Source: an uncultured Lachnospiraceae bacterium (lineage in GTDB: Bacteria > Bacillota > Clostridia > Lachnospirales > Lachnospiraceae). From it: DNA of 64,000 bases. The stretch is taken from the NCBI GenBank assembly GCA_900544685.1, contig UQWA01000007.1, positions 1 to 64,000 of the forward strand, given 5' to 3'. The notes below the pieces were generated by a model, which searched no databases, had not been told where the DNA came from, and worked only from the letters and a program-made list of their open reading frames with translations. The translations under genes and the position numbers were made by a program. Of this stretch, positions 49,927 through 58,580 are shown piece by piece (within the stretch, counting starts at the first letter, position 1; every line of letters starts with the position of its first letter).

Positions 49927-51171
49927 TCAGTCCAGAGTCTTTGGTGTGTTTGTCACATTAATGGCAATCACGGAATCATCTTCTGTATTTATCACAATCT
50001 GTACATAGTCCAGGCTGCTTTCCGGACTCTTGATATTGTAATAATGGAAAGTTTCACTTTCATCTTCCAGTTCATAGTCCACACCTTCCAGAGCAGAAAC
50101 GACTTCCGCTTCCGTCAGTCCGAGGGTCAGACCTTTCTGTACAGTAATTGGAAGATTGGTAGAATTTACATTGCCTTCTACATCTGTTACAAAACAGTTC
50201 TCGATGACGGCAGCATCTGGACTGTAATTACGAACGATGGTATGGTAATTCTGATTGTCTTTGCTCATATATACCCAGTCATAGCTCTTACCGGCAACAT
50301 AAGAAGCTGATTGAGAGGTATCAATTGTCCAGCCATTTTTCACAAATTCAGAAAGTGGGGCCGGAAGCTGGTATAGATCACCTGCATATTCGACGATAAA
50401 AGAAGTGAAGTCATCACCCAGTTCAGAAGGCGCCTGATAAGCCAGAACTTCCGAAGTAGGTTCATCACTGAGGTCGGCAGCGGCATCGGAACCGGCATCT
50501 TCCTCAGCCGACATATTTTCAAGGGAGATTTCGTTCAAGAAACCTGTTTCAGAATCTACATACAGTTCGACATCCTGATAATAATCTTTTTCATAAGAGA
50601 CTTTTGTATACAGATCTCCTTCGTAAGTATCGCTCGGTGTACCATAGGCAGCAGTAATATCATCCAGAGTAGAAACGCCATATTGAATGCCACCAGGAAG
50701 TTCTATGGCCACATCGGTCACATCGGCCATCTGGAAAGAGTCAATGGAGATACCGGCAACAGTACAGTCTGAAATCGGTTCTGTATTGATGCCAAGGTTT
50801 ACCATAGTAACATAAGCTTCCAGATCACCCAGCTTAAAACGTTCAGTTGGAGAATAGTTATTCGGTGCCAGTTCGGCAGAGTCATCATCAATGTATTCCC
50901 ATCCCATGGAAATCAGATCATCAAAAGACATCGGAAAAGAGTAGATGTCGGAATTGATTTTAATCTGAAAGCTGTAGATATCATCTGATAATTCAGATGT
51001 GGAATTGCTGCTTTCGGATGTGGATTCTGTCTCGGTATCTGTGGTCAGTGCTGTATCAGATGAGATCTCAGATACAGCTTCTGTTTCTGTCTCAGAAGCC
51101 ATAGCACTCAGAGAGAAAAGTGTCAAACCATACATTGTGGCAAGAAAACAAAGTAATACCTTCTTTTTCAT
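49927..51171 (-). CDS. Exported protein with two related beta-rich repeats
   Basis: This 414-aa protein has a signal peptide (KKKVLLCFLATMYGLTLFSL, cleavage after AMA) and a Thr/Glu/Ser-rich segment. Two repeats follow: one starting IYSFQIKINSDIYSFPMSFD (with GWEYI nearby) and one starting FTSFIVEYAGDLYQLPAPLS (with NGWTID). Between and after them are acidic segments. I do not recognise the family. It looks like a cell-surface or secreted binding protein produced by an internal duplication. GAGGTTCC precedes the ATG, and it is a single-gene unit. Confidence 0.65.
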   Translation of the reverse strand: MKKKVLLCFLATMYGLTLFSLSAMASETETEAVSEISSDTALTTDTETESTSESSNSTSELSDDIYSFQIKINSDIYSFPMSFDDLISMGWEYIDDDSAELAPNNYSPTERFKLGDLEAYVTMVNLGINTEPISDCTVAGISIDSFQMADVTDVAIELPGGIQYGVSTLDDITAAYGTPSDTYEGDLYTKVSYEKDYYQDVELYVDSETGFLNEISLENMSAEEDAGSDAAADLSDEPTSEVLAYQAPSELGDDFTSFIVEYAGDLYQLPAPLSEFVKNGWTIDTSQSASYVAGKSYDWVYMSKDNQNYHTIVRNYSPDAAVIENCFVTDVEGNVNSTNLPITVQKGLTLGLTEAEVVSALEGVDYELEDESETFHYYNIKSPESSLDYVQIVINTEDDSVIAINVTNTPKTLD

Positions 51172-51234
51172 AAGGAACCTCCCAAATACTAATTTTGTAT
51201 TTACAATAACATATTAAATAGGAAAAATCTATCC

Positions 51235-51263
51235 TTGACAAATAAATAAGAAAGGGATATGAT
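51235..51263 (+). promoter_or_regulatory. Promoter of the thrS T-box unit
   Basis: TTGACA (51235-51240) and TATGAT (51258-51263) are spaced by 17 bases. The transcript would start at about 51270. Confidence 0.8.
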
Positions 51264-51269
51264 CGAGAA

Positions 51270-51513
51270 AGATAAAACGTTGAAGAGAAGAGTAGGATGT
51301 GGAATCTCCCAGAGAGGAATACGGAATCGGTGAGAGTATTCTGATGAGGAAGCATTTGAAGACCAGCTCTGAGTGGCTCTAATCCAGCCCGGTGATTCCG
51401 TTATCATCATAATGAAGTGGCTTTTTCAGAAGATAAGAGAAAGCAATCAGGGTGGAACCGCGAGAATATCGTCCCTTACAGTTGATAGGAAGACTGTAAG
51501 GGATTTTTTATTT
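51270..51513 (+). ncRNA. T-box leader controlling thrS
   Basis: The hallmark T-box AGGGTGGAACCGCG is at 51449-51462, followed by the terminator CCCTTACAGT (51473-51482)/ACTGTAAGGG (51493-51502) and T-run. Stem I features are AGAGAG in the distal loop and GGTGAGAG, with ACC followed by A in the expected specifier region (a Thr codon), consistent with thrS. The T-box binds uncharged tRNA-Thr and lets transcription continue. Assignment of the specifier is inferred. Confidence 0.88.
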
Positions 51514-51577
51514 CATAAGACTATCAGATCCATACAGTTTTCAACGCACAGTAATCGAAAGCGAAAGGAGAATAACC

Positions 51578-51781
51578 ATGTTGGAAAAAATAAAAGAGTT
51601 CCTGCATCAGGATTGGACTATGACAGAAAAAGTGTTGCTGATCACAGATCTGTTGCTTACAGGTGTCCTGATCGGGTGGCTGACAGCTCCGTTCAAGGGC
51701 GGATTATTCAGCAATAATGTATTTGGATCAAACAATGAGAATTTTTATGATGAAACTGATTTGGAAGACGAGGAGGAATAA
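51578..51781 (+). CDS. Small membrane protein between the T-box and thrS
   Basis: At 67 aa it has one membrane segment (VLLITDLLLTGVLIGWLTAP), an Asn/Phe-rich loop and an acidic tail (DETDLEDEEE). GAAAGGAG precedes the ATG. It ends four bases before thrS and is under the T-box, so it is expressed with threonyl-tRNA synthetase. Similar small membrane ORFs occur before thrS in other Lachnospiraceae in my recollection, but the role is unknown. Confidence 0.7.
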   Translation: MLEKIKEFLHQDWTMTEKVLLITDLLLTGVLIGWLTAPFKGGLFSNNVFGSNNENFYDETDLEDEEE

Positions 51782-51784
51782 GCA

Positions 51785-53746
51785 ATGATTATTACATTAA
51801 AAGATGGATCAAAGAAAGAATATGCAGAGAGTAAGTCTGTATATGATATTGCATTAGATATCAGTGAAGGGCTGGCAAGAGCTGCCTGTGCCGGAGAAGT
51901 AAACGGAGAAGTAGTAGATTTAAGAACTGTGATTGAAGAGGACTGTGAACTGAACGTTCTGACCGCAAAGGATGCAGCGGGTCTGGCAGCACTTCGTCAT
52001 ACGACATCTCATGTACTGGCAGAAGCAGTCAAGAATCTGTTCCCGGAAGCAAAGCTTGCAATCGGACCATCTATTGAAAACGGATTCTATTATGATTTTG
52101 ACCACGCACCATTCTCCAGAGAAGATCTGGATAATATTGAAAAAGAGATGAAGAAGATCATCAAAAAAGGTGCACGTCTGGAAAAATTCACACTGCCAAG
52201 AGCAGAAGCAATTAAGTTTATGGAAGAAAAAGGAGAGCCTTATAAAGTAGAACTGATTCAGGACCTGCCGGAGGATGCAACCATTTCTTTCTATAGTCAG
52301 GGAGAATTCACAGATCTGTGCGCAGGACCACATCTGATGAATACAAAACATATTAAAGCATTTAAGCTGATCTCATCTTCAGGCGCTTACTGGAGAGGAA
52401 ATGAAAAGAATAAGATGCTGGCACGTATCTACGGAACTGCATTTGCCAGCAAAGATGAATTAAAAGAATATCTGGAGCAGAGAGAAGAAGCACTGAAGCG
52501 TGACCACAATAAACTGGGACGTGAGATGGAACTTTTCACAACCGTAGATGTGATTGGTCAGGGACTTCCGCTGTTGATGCCAAAGGGTGTTATCATGGTA
52601 AAAGAACTTCAGAGATGGATTGAAGATCTGGAAGATAACGAATGGGGCTATGTAAGAACCAAGACTCCGCTGATGGCAAAGAGTGATTTGTACAAGATCT
52701 CCGGACACTGGGATCATTACAAAGATGGCATGTTCGTGTTGGGTGATGAAGAAAAAGACAAAGAGGTATTTGCTCTTCGTCCAATGACCTGCCCGTTCCA
52801 GTATTATGTATACAAAGCAACGCAGCATTCTTACCGTGATCTTCCGATTCGTCTGGGTGAGACATCTACTCTGTTCCGTAATGAAGATTCCGGAGAAATG
52901 CATGGTCTGACCCGTGTGCGTCAGTTTACGATTTCCGAAGGACATCTGATTGTAAGACCAGACCAGATGGTAGAAGAGTTTAAGGGTTGTCTGGCCCTGG
53001 CAAAATATTGCCTTGAGACACTGGGACTGGATGGAGAAGTTACTTATCATCTGTCAAAATGGGATCCAAATAACAGAGATAAATACATTGGTGATGCAGA
53101 TGTATGGAATGAGACAGAGGAAGATATTCGTCAAATTCTGACTGACTTGAAAGTTCCATTTGTAGAGGATGTGGGAGAAGCTGCATTCTACGGTCCAAAG
53201 GTGGATATCAATGCCAAGAACGTATTTGGAAAAGAAGATACCATGATTACCGTACAGTGGGATGCTCTGCTGGCTGAACAGTTTGATATGTACTATATTG
53301 ATGAAAATGGCGAAAAGAAACGTCCATGCATTATCCACAGAACATCTATTGGATGCTACGAGAGAACACTGGCGTGGTTGATCGAGTTCTATGGCGGTAA
53401 GTTCCCGACATGGCTTTGCCCGGAACAGGTACGTGTACTGCCTATCTCTGAAAAATATGCAGACTATGCAGAAAAAGTCAATGCAGAGATTAAGAAAAAC
53501 GGTATTCGTACATCTGTAGATAACCGTTCCGAAAAGATCGGCTGGAAGATCCGTGATGCCCGTATGTCACGAGTACCATATATGATTATGGTTGGGGCCA
53601 AAGAGGAAGAAGAACAGAAGATCTCTGTAAGAAGCAGATATCTTGGTGATGAAGGACAGAAGGATCTGGGTGAGTTCATCGATGCACTGTGCAAAGAGAT
53701 CCGTACAAAAGAGATTCGCAAGATCGAAGTAGAAGAGCAGAAATAA
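51785..53746 (+). CDS. thrS: Threonyl-tRNA synthetase
   Basis: At 653 aa the class II synthetase has an N-terminal TGS domain (MIITLKDGSKKEYAESKSVY), the editing domain with HTTSHVLAEAVKNLF and zinc-binding segments (SFYSQGEFTDLCAGPHLMNT), the catalytic core motifs (LRPMTCPFQYYVYKATQHSY, FRNEDSGEMHGLTRVRQFTI) and the C-terminal anticodon-binding domain (VLPISEKYADYAEKVNAE). It is expressed from the T-box leader with a small membrane protein. AGGAGG precedes the start. Confidence 0.97.
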   Translation: MIITLKDGSKKEYAESKSVYDIALDISEGLARAACAGEVNGEVVDLRTVIEEDCELNVLTAKDAAGLAALRHTTSHVLAEAVKNLFPEAKLAIGPSIENGFYYDFDHAPFSREDLDNIEKEMKKIIKKGARLEKFTLPRAEAIKFMEEKGEPYKVELIQDLPEDATISFYSQGEFTDLCAGPHLMNTKHIKAFKLISSSGAYWRGNEKNKMLARIYGTAFASKDELKEYLEQREEALKRDHNKLGREMELFTTVDVIGQGLPLLMPKGVIMVKELQRWIEDLEDNEWGYVRTKTPLMAKSDLYKISGHWDHYKDGMFVLGDEEKDKEVFALRPMTCPFQYYVYKATQHSYRDLPIRLGETSTLFRNEDSGEMHGLTRVRQFTISEGHLIVRPDQMVEEFKGCLALAKYCLETLGLDGEVTYHLSKWDPNNRDKYIGDADVWNETEEDIRQILTDLKVPFVEDVGEAAFYGPKVDINAKNVFGKEDTMITVQWDALLAEQFDMYYIDENGEKKRPCIIHRTSIGCYERTLAWLIEFYGGKFPTWLCPEQVRVLPISEKYADYAEKVNAEIKKNGIRTSVDNRSEKIGWKIRDARMSRVPYMIMVGAKEEEEQKISVRSRYLGDEGQKDLGEFIDALCKEIRTKEIRKIEVEEQK

Positions 53747-53833
53747 AACTGGAAAAATAAGGTAGAATATGACTGCATAAAAAGATAATAACGGCAGATA
53801 CTATCTCTTATAAAAAGAAAAGGAGGTAATAGC

Positions 53834-54145
53834 ATGCCGTTATTATCATGTAGTGCACAGAACTGTGTATATAATGAAGATAAATACTGTTCCAAGGGAG
53901 ACATTCTGATTCAGGGTGATGAGGCACAGACTGCCTGTGAGACCTGCTGTTCCAGCTTCAGAGAAGTCGGAGAAGGAAGCGTGAAAAATTCTATGGGAAC
54001 ACCGTCTGCAACCGTGCAGATCGACTGTACTGCATGCAAATGTCACTATAATGAAGACAACCGATGTATGGCAGGACAGGTGGATATCTCCGGACAGTCC
54101 GCATGTACCTGTACACAGACCGAGTGCAGTACGTTTAAAAAATAG
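53834..54145 (+). CDS. DUF1540 protein with two Cys-rich repeats
   Basis: This 103-aa protein has two copies of the DUF1540 pattern. One runs from LSCSAQNCVYNEDKYCSKGD to the second Cys group (CETCCSS); the other is CTACKCHYNEDNRCMAGQVD, ending CTCTQTECSTF. The conserved Cys spacing suggests a metal-binding fold. AAAAGGAGGT precedes the ATG. No membrane segment is visible. The family is common in spore formers but without a defined function. Confidence 0.85.
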   Translation: MPLLSCSAQNCVYNEDKYCSKGDILIQGDEAQTACETCCSSFREVGEGSVKNSMGTPSATVQIDCTACKCHYNEDNRCMAGQVDISGQSACTCTQTECSTFKK

Positions 54146-54201
54146 CTGAGATATCAGTTCGGCCTGCAAACTTGGCTGAACTGATTACATAAAATTTCTT
54201 G

Positions 54202-54373
54202 TTGACAGATAAGAAAACACATGGTATGATAGCAAAGTATGAAAGAAATCAAAGCAGAGGATCCACTCTCACCACAGCATGAAGAGATATGACTGTTGGT
54301 TAATATGTTTTATAGTTTTAGAAGGTAAGCTATAGGAATATTATGAAGTGGATAATGGTTATCCACTTTTTTT
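54202..54373 (+). promoter_or_regulatory. Promoter and leader attenuator of the infC-rpmI-rplT operon
   Basis: TTGACA (54202-54207) and TATGAT (54225-54230), 17-base gap, start a leader of about 180 bases. It ends in the terminator AAGTGGATA (54346-54354)/TATCCACTT (54360-54368) with following T-run. Firmicute leaders at this operon are known to be attenuated by ribosomal protein L20 binding, so L20-controlled read-through is the expected mechanism. Confidence 0.72.
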
Positions 54374-54416
54374 GTTGGATAAGTGCTGCAGCTACAATGT
54401 ATGGAGGTGTACTACA

Positions 54417-54923
54417 ATTAGCGATTTAATGATTAATGAGCAGATCAGGGATAAAGAGATCCGTCTGATCGGGGAACATGGAGAACAGCTTGGAATTATG
54501 TCTTCCAGAGATGCGTTGAAGCTTGCCAGAGAAGCAGAGCTTGACCTTGTGAAGGTTGCACCGCAGGCTAAGCCGCCAGTATGTAAGATTATTGATTATG
54601 GTAAGTATCGTTATGAAATGCTTCGTAAGGAAAAAGAAGCAAAGAAGAAGCAGAAGACCATCGAAGTAAAAGAAGTGCGTCTTTCTCCAAACATTGATGT
54701 GAATGATTTGAATACAAAGATTTCTGCAGCCAGAAAGTTCCTGACAAAGGGAAACAAGGTAAAGGTTACCTTACGTTTCCGTGGACGTGAGATGGCACAT
54801 ATGCAGGCCAGCAGACATATTCTGGATGATTTCGCAGCAGAATTACAGGATATTGCTCAGGTCGATAAGGCTCCAAAGGTTGAGGGCAGAAGCATGACAA
54901 TGTTTTTAACTGAAAAGCGTTAG
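54417..54923 (+). CDS. infC: Translation initiation factor IF-3, AUU start
   Basis: At 168 aa IF-3 prevents premature joining of ribosomal subunits. The coding start is ATT at 54417, with GGAGGTG seven bases before it, giving (I)SDLMINEQIRDKEIRLIGE. AUU initiation of infC is known and serves as IF-3 self-control. Domains: N-terminal (LIGEHGEQLGIMSSRDALKL) and C-terminal (EVRLSPNIDVNDLNTKISAA, VKVTLRFRGREMAHMQ). It is the first gene of the L20 operon. Confidence 0.93.
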   Translation: MSDLMINEQIRDKEIRLIGEHGEQLGIMSSRDALKLAREAELDLVKVAPQAKPPVCKIIDYGKYRYEMLRKEKEAKKKQKTIEVKEVRLSPNIDVNDLNTKISAARKFLTKGNKVKVTLRFRGREMAHMQASRHILDDFAAELQDIAQVDKAPKVEGRSMTMFLTEKR

Positions 54924-54976
54924 ACATCAGACTGACGAACAGGTAAAATAACCATTTATTTAAGGAGGAATTCACA

Positions 54977-55174
54977 ATGCCAAAAATTAAAACAAGCAGA
55001 GCAGCTGCAAAACGTTTCAAAAAAACAGGTACAGGTAAATTAAAAAGAAATAAAGCTTATAAGAGCCATATCTTAACAAAGAAGTCCACTAAGAGAAAGA
55101 GAAATCTTAGAAAAGCAACTATGACAGATGCTACAAACTTCAAGAACATGAAGAAGATTTTACCGTATTTATAA
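54977..55174 (+). CDS. rpmI: 50S ribosomal protein L35
   Basis: At 65 aa it has the normal L35 form: MPKIKTSRAAAKRFKKTGTG, KLKRNKAYKSHILTKKSTKR, with later RKATMTDATNFKNMKKILPY. AAGGAGGAATTCAC precedes the ATG. It lies between infC and rplT. Confidence 0.97.
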   Translation: MPKIKTSRAAAKRFKKTGTGKLKRNKAYKSHILTKKSTKRKRNLRKATMTDATNFKNMKKILPYL

Positions 55175-55200
55175 GAAGAGTTTGAGGAGGAATATAAGAC

Positions 55201-55557
55201 ATGGCAAGAGTTAAAGGCGGAATGAACGCTAAAAAGAAACATAACAGAGTATTAAAACTGGCTAAAGGTTACAGAGGAGCCCGTTCCAAACAGTATAAGA
55301 TCGCAAAACAGTCTGTAATGCGTGCACTTACCAGCGCATATGCAGGACGTAAGCAGAAAAAACGTCAGTTCAGACAGCTGTGGATCGCTCGTATCAATGC
55401 AGCAGCAAGAATCAATGGACTGTCCTACAGCAAATTTATGTATGGTCTGAAGCTTGCAGGTGTAGAACTGAACAGAAAAGTTCTGGCTGATATGGCTGTT
55501 AATGATGCAGAAGGATTCGCAACACTGGCAGAACTTGCAAAGAGCAAGCTTGCATAA
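55201..55557 (+). CDS. rplT: 50S ribosomal protein L20
   Basis: At 118 aa: MARVKGGMNAKKKHNRVLKL, AKGYRGARSKQYKIAKQSVM, with later KRQFRQLWIARINAA and SYSKFMYGLKLAGVEL. L20 is needed for 50S assembly and can bind the operon leader to reduce expression. GAGGAGG precedes the ATG. A terminator follows. Confidence 0.97.
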   Translation: MARVKGGMNAKKKHNRVLKLAKGYRGARSKQYKIAKQSVMRALTSAYAGRKQKKRQFRQLWIARINAAARINGLSYSKFMYGLKLAGVELNRKVLADMAVNDAEGFATLAELAKSKLA

Positions 55558-55585
55558 TTATAGTAAAGAATCATAGAAGAAATAG

Positions 55586-55615
55586 AAAATCCCCGGTACT
55601 GCCGGGGATTTTTTT
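55586..55615 (+). terminator. Terminator of the infC operon
   Basis: AATCCCCGG (55588-55596... ) pairs with CCGGGGATT (55602-55610), followed by seven T. Confidence 0.88.
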
Positions 55616-55626
55616 GACAGGTGAAT

Positions 55627-56613
55627 ATGAAATACAGAATAGATAAGATTGCAACAAAAGTGACATGGGATGAACTGACCTGTACGGGAAATGTGGAAGT
55701 GACCACTTTGATTGATGGTATTGAAAAGCAGGCTTTGGAAAATCAGACCGGATTGTATCTGACCAGACCGGAAGCTTACACAGAGCCTGTGCTATGCGCC
55801 TGCGTTATGGATGCGGAGGGGAAGGAAAAAGATCGGATTTTTCCACTTCCACTGGAGAATGAAATCTCTTTCTGCATGAGAGTAGAACAGCCGAAGCTCT
55901 GGAATGCAGAAGATCCTTACTGTTATCAACTTATTCTTGAGATTATGGAAGGAGAGAATTTCAGTCATGATCGCAGAACAGAGTCGTTGGCGTTTTGGGA
56001 TTGGAAGATCGTGGGGGGACAGACCTGTATCAACGGAAAAGAGGTGGACTTTCGTGCGGCTGCGCTGCCGGAGGGGAAAAAGGCATCGGAAGTACAACAG
56101 TTTCTTCGGATAATGAAACAGACTTATAAGAACACACTTTTGATAAACTCAGATAAAAGAAGTTCCCAGCTGGAGAGATGGTGCAGAGAATATGGGATCT
56201 ATTTACTGGAAGACGGAAAAGATGCAGATGCAGGGTGGCTGCGTGCCAGATTAGATATGGATCGGGAGAATGAGAAGAATCCAGATTTTCAACTTCAGGT
56301 GGTACAGACGGGTGTATTGATTGAAAATCATAGCACGTTTGTTAATGCATCGGAATATAACCTTCATTATGAGATTCTGGACAGTTCCGGAAAAAAATGT
56401 CTTGAAAATGAGTTGTGCACAGATGTCCCGGCAGGAACCAGTAAATTTGTGGATATTCCATTTCGGTGCCCTGCGGAACCTGGTGAATATCGGTATCAGG
56501 TGAGTTTGTGTCTGAAAAAGGATGTGATCTGGGCTCCGAAAGGGTATGTCATTGCAACGACAGAAACAAAAATCTCCAATCTCTATGAGAGACTGGAGAA
56601 TGAGAATCAGTAA
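55627..56613 (+). CDS. GH2-derived protein lacking the catalytic barrel
   Basis: This 328-aa protein looks like beta-galactosidase pieces. An Ig-like domain has PKLWNAEDPYCYQLILEI, then a segment matching the start of the barrel (SLAFWDWKIVGGQTCINGKE, FLRIMKQTYKNTLLINSDKR). A sandwich resembling the C-terminal GH2 domain follows (QVVQTGVLIENHSTFVNASE). The acid/base and nucleophile region is absent, replaced by a short link, so hydrolase activity is not expected. There is no signal peptide. The start is uncertain (ATG 55627 or GTG 55621). It could be a sugar-sensing or scaffold protein, or a shrunken relic. Confidence 0.65.
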   Translation: MKYRIDKIATKVTWDELTCTGNVEVTTLIDGIEKQALENQTGLYLTRPEAYTEPVLCACVMDAEGKEKDRIFPLPLENEISFCMRVEQPKLWNAEDPYCYQLILEIMEGENFSHDRRTESLAFWDWKIVGGQTCINGKEVDFRAAALPEGKKASEVQQFLRIMKQTYKNTLLINSDKRSSQLERWCREYGIYLLEDGKDADAGWLRARLDMDRENEKNPDFQLQVVQTGVLIENHSTFVNASEYNLHYEILDSSGKKCLENELCTDVPAGTSKFVDIPFRCPAEPGEYRYQVSLCLKKDVIWAPKGYVIATTETKISNLYERLENENQ

Positions 56614-57020
56614 GAAGTAAAAAGCTGGTCAATATCCCGGAAGTATTCTTCGTAGTCGGGATAAGAAGCTTCGCAGGTCTTCATACGCTGCAGTTCAGAT
56701 TGAGCTGCAGCGTTATTTTTTGCCTTGTCATATGCGTGATAAAGAATCGCTGCCTCATAGTAATCTGAGATGCCATGACAGGCCTGAATAAAGGGATCAG
56801 AACTGGAACTGGTATCTCTGCGGCAGATACGGTTCAGATAAGGATATTCCTTAGACTGCAAGCCATACTGGTAATCCTGAGCAGAATAGCTGGTACTGTA
56901 GAAAAAACCATATCGAAGATCTTCGATACAGGAGGCTGCGCGACTGATGAGCACCAGAGAAAGAAGCAACACCGCCAGTGTGAAAAAAGAAAACTTCTTT
57001 TTGGCTTTGATTCGTTTCAT
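56607..57020 (-). CDS. Membrane-anchored small protein, last gene of the zinc-ribbon operon
   Basis: This 137-aa protein has a Lys-rich start and one membrane segment (FFTLAVLLLSLVLISRAASC), then an outside part with Tyr-rich and helical segments (CHGISDYYEAAILYHAYDKA). It overlaps the preceding gene by four bases (ATGA), so it is translationally coupled. No known family was recognised. Confidence 0.65.
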   Translation of the reverse strand: MKRIKAKKKFSFFTLAVLLLSLVLISRAASCIEDLRYGFFYSTSYSAQDYQYGLQSKEYPYLNRICRRDTSSSSDPFIQACHGISDYYEAAILYHAYDKAKNNAAAQSELQRMKTCEASYPDYEEYFRDIDQLFTSY

Positions 57021-57763
57021 GAGGCTGACACACTCCTTTCCAGCAAGTCGTATTGACGGGAAGAAGAAAGATTGGCATAGGTATCTGCTTCTTCTTCGGT
57101 AAGACCAAGATAAGTGATCAGAATGGCCCGGGTATCGTCCTGAACAGCATGAATATATTCCAGATTTTCTTCGGAAAAATAGAGATCCTGATGATAAGTG
57201 TAAGCATCTTCGATCTGGAAGATATCATTCAGATCACTGGCGAGCGTACGAAGTCTGCGAGATTCGGAATCTTTGTCATAAGTTTCCGGGTCACTCAGCT
57301 GATCCGAGACGTACTGGAACACATTCTCAAAAGAGGAAGAAATAGCCTTCACTGCATAATAGGAATCAAAGTCATCGGACAGGTACAGGGAATAACGGTC
57401 GTAGTACTCCGTAAACCGAAGAGGATCCTGATCGGCAATGATAGTTTCCAGAGCAGCAAGATGTTCTGTCTTGTGAGATTGAATCTGCCGTGTCGTCAGG
57501 TAGCGCCCCAGACGCCAGGATACGTCTTCGAACTGGTAAGAGGCGATGATGAGCAACACCATGACAGCAAGAACAAGAAAAGACGCCAGCTTTTTCTTTG
57601 TTTTTCTGGTACTGTTCAGAACTTCAGAACGTGTCTGATTAAATTTTTTCTGATAACGGTTCATATCCTTCTGGTGCTGAGTGGCCAGATCGTTTGGGAG
57701 TCCGCAATAGCTGCAATATTTATCTTCCAGACGAATAGGAGAACCACAGTGTGGACATTTCAT
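57017..57763 (-). CDS. Zinc-ribbon membrane protein
   Basis: This 248-aa protein has an N-terminal zinc ribbon CPHCGSPIRLEDKYCSYCGL, a basic linker and one membrane segment (SFLVLAVMVLLIIASYQFE). A helical extracytoplasmic domain with many Tyr and Asp follows (YYDRYSLYLSDDFDSYYAVK). The cytoplasmic ribbon plus single membrane segment plus external helical domain repeats in the next gene, suggesting duplication. Four-base overlaps on both sides show an operon. Confidence 0.75.
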   Translation of the reverse strand: MKCPHCGSPIRLEDKYCSYCGLPNDLATQHQKDMNRYQKKFNQTRSEVLNSTRKTKKKLASFLVLAVMVLLIIASYQFEDVSWRLGRYLTTRQIQSHKTEHLAALETIIADQDPLRFTEYYDRYSLYLSDDFDSYYAVKAISSSFENVFQYVSDQLSDPETYDKDSESRRLRTLASDLNDIFQIEDAYTYHQDLYFSEENLEYIHAVQDDTRAILITYLGLTEEEADTYANLSSSRQYDLLERSVSAS

Positions 57764-58563
57764 AAGATTCCTCCATCAGTGTTTGTTACGACATCTGTAA
57801 AAACGGAGTGGACATATTTTTTGCATTCAGAATACATCAGTGCGTTGTAATCGCAAAGGGAAGGATACAGGGTATCCGCTTCATCGGAGGATAAATCAAA
57901 CACCGCCTGCAAAAAATCGTTACACTCTGTTTGCCAGATCAGAAAGTCGGACTTCTCTTTCGCGGAAAAATTGCGATAATCTCTGGAAGATGGCGCTTCA
58001 CGAGTCATAGCCATCGCATGGTAAAAGGCAACGCACAGATCGGATTCTGTCAGGGACTGACCGGTATCCAGATCTTTTTGGACTTCCTGCAAAAGAAGAT
58101 GATCTCCGTAAAAAGATAAGAATGGATAATGCTTCCAGTGGAAAATGGCACCATATCCCCTTTTATCGGAAAGAGAAATCATCAGTTCGTAAGATTCCTG
58201 AAGAGAACCATTCTGGTATAACTCGTTTAGCTGTGGAAAATATTTTTTCTCAAACCTGGTTTCTTCCAGATATTCCTGATGAGATCGATAAGAATCATAA
58301 AGTCGGTACAAAGAAAAAAGGCCGGCAGAAATCAGAAAAACAGCCGCCACAATCAGAAAAATCTTCAGTGCACGGTGGCTTTGCTGTTTTATTTCGGATT
58401 TATATTCTCTGGCAGGGACATCTGCAAGATCTTTTGTTTCTTTAAGCAGATCATTTAGATGTTCCATATAGACGGCCTCGTCCTTCTCCGGGCTGGTGTA
58501 ACCGCAATAAGGGCAGGCGGTATCTTTCCTGGAAAGTTTTGCCCCACAGTTCTTGCAATACAT
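57760..58563 (-). CDS. Zinc-ribbon membrane protein, paralogue-like neighbour
   Basis: This 267-aa protein has zinc ribbon CKNCGAKLSRKDTACPYCGY, an acidic linker, one membrane segment (ALKIFLIVAAVFLISAGLFS) and an external helical domain (FPQLNELYQNGSLQESYELM; ESDLCVAFYHAMAMTREA). Its layout matches the gene at 57017. AGGAGGTT precedes its ATG. The function is unknown. These proteins may sense or scaffold at the membrane. Confidence 0.75.
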   Translation of the reverse strand: MYCKNCGAKLSRKDTACPYCGYTSPEKDEAVYMEHLNDLLKETKDLADVPAREYKSEIKQQSHRALKIFLIVAAVFLISAGLFSLYRLYDSYRSHQEYLEETRFEKKYFPQLNELYQNGSLQESYELMISLSDKRGYGAIFHWKHYPFLSFYGDHLLLQEVQKDLDTGQSLTESDLCVAFYHAMAMTREAPSSRDYRNFSAKEKSDFLIWQTECNDFLQAVFDLSSDEADTLYPSLCDYNALMYSECKKYVHSVFTDVVTNTDGGIL

Positions 58564-58580
58564 AAGAACCTCCTGATGGA

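Noticed and set aside
54348..54416. Upstream ATG giving a longer IF-3
   Set aside because: That start lies inside the leader terminator hairpin, and the extra residues do not resemble IF-3; ATT 54417 has the ribosome binding site.
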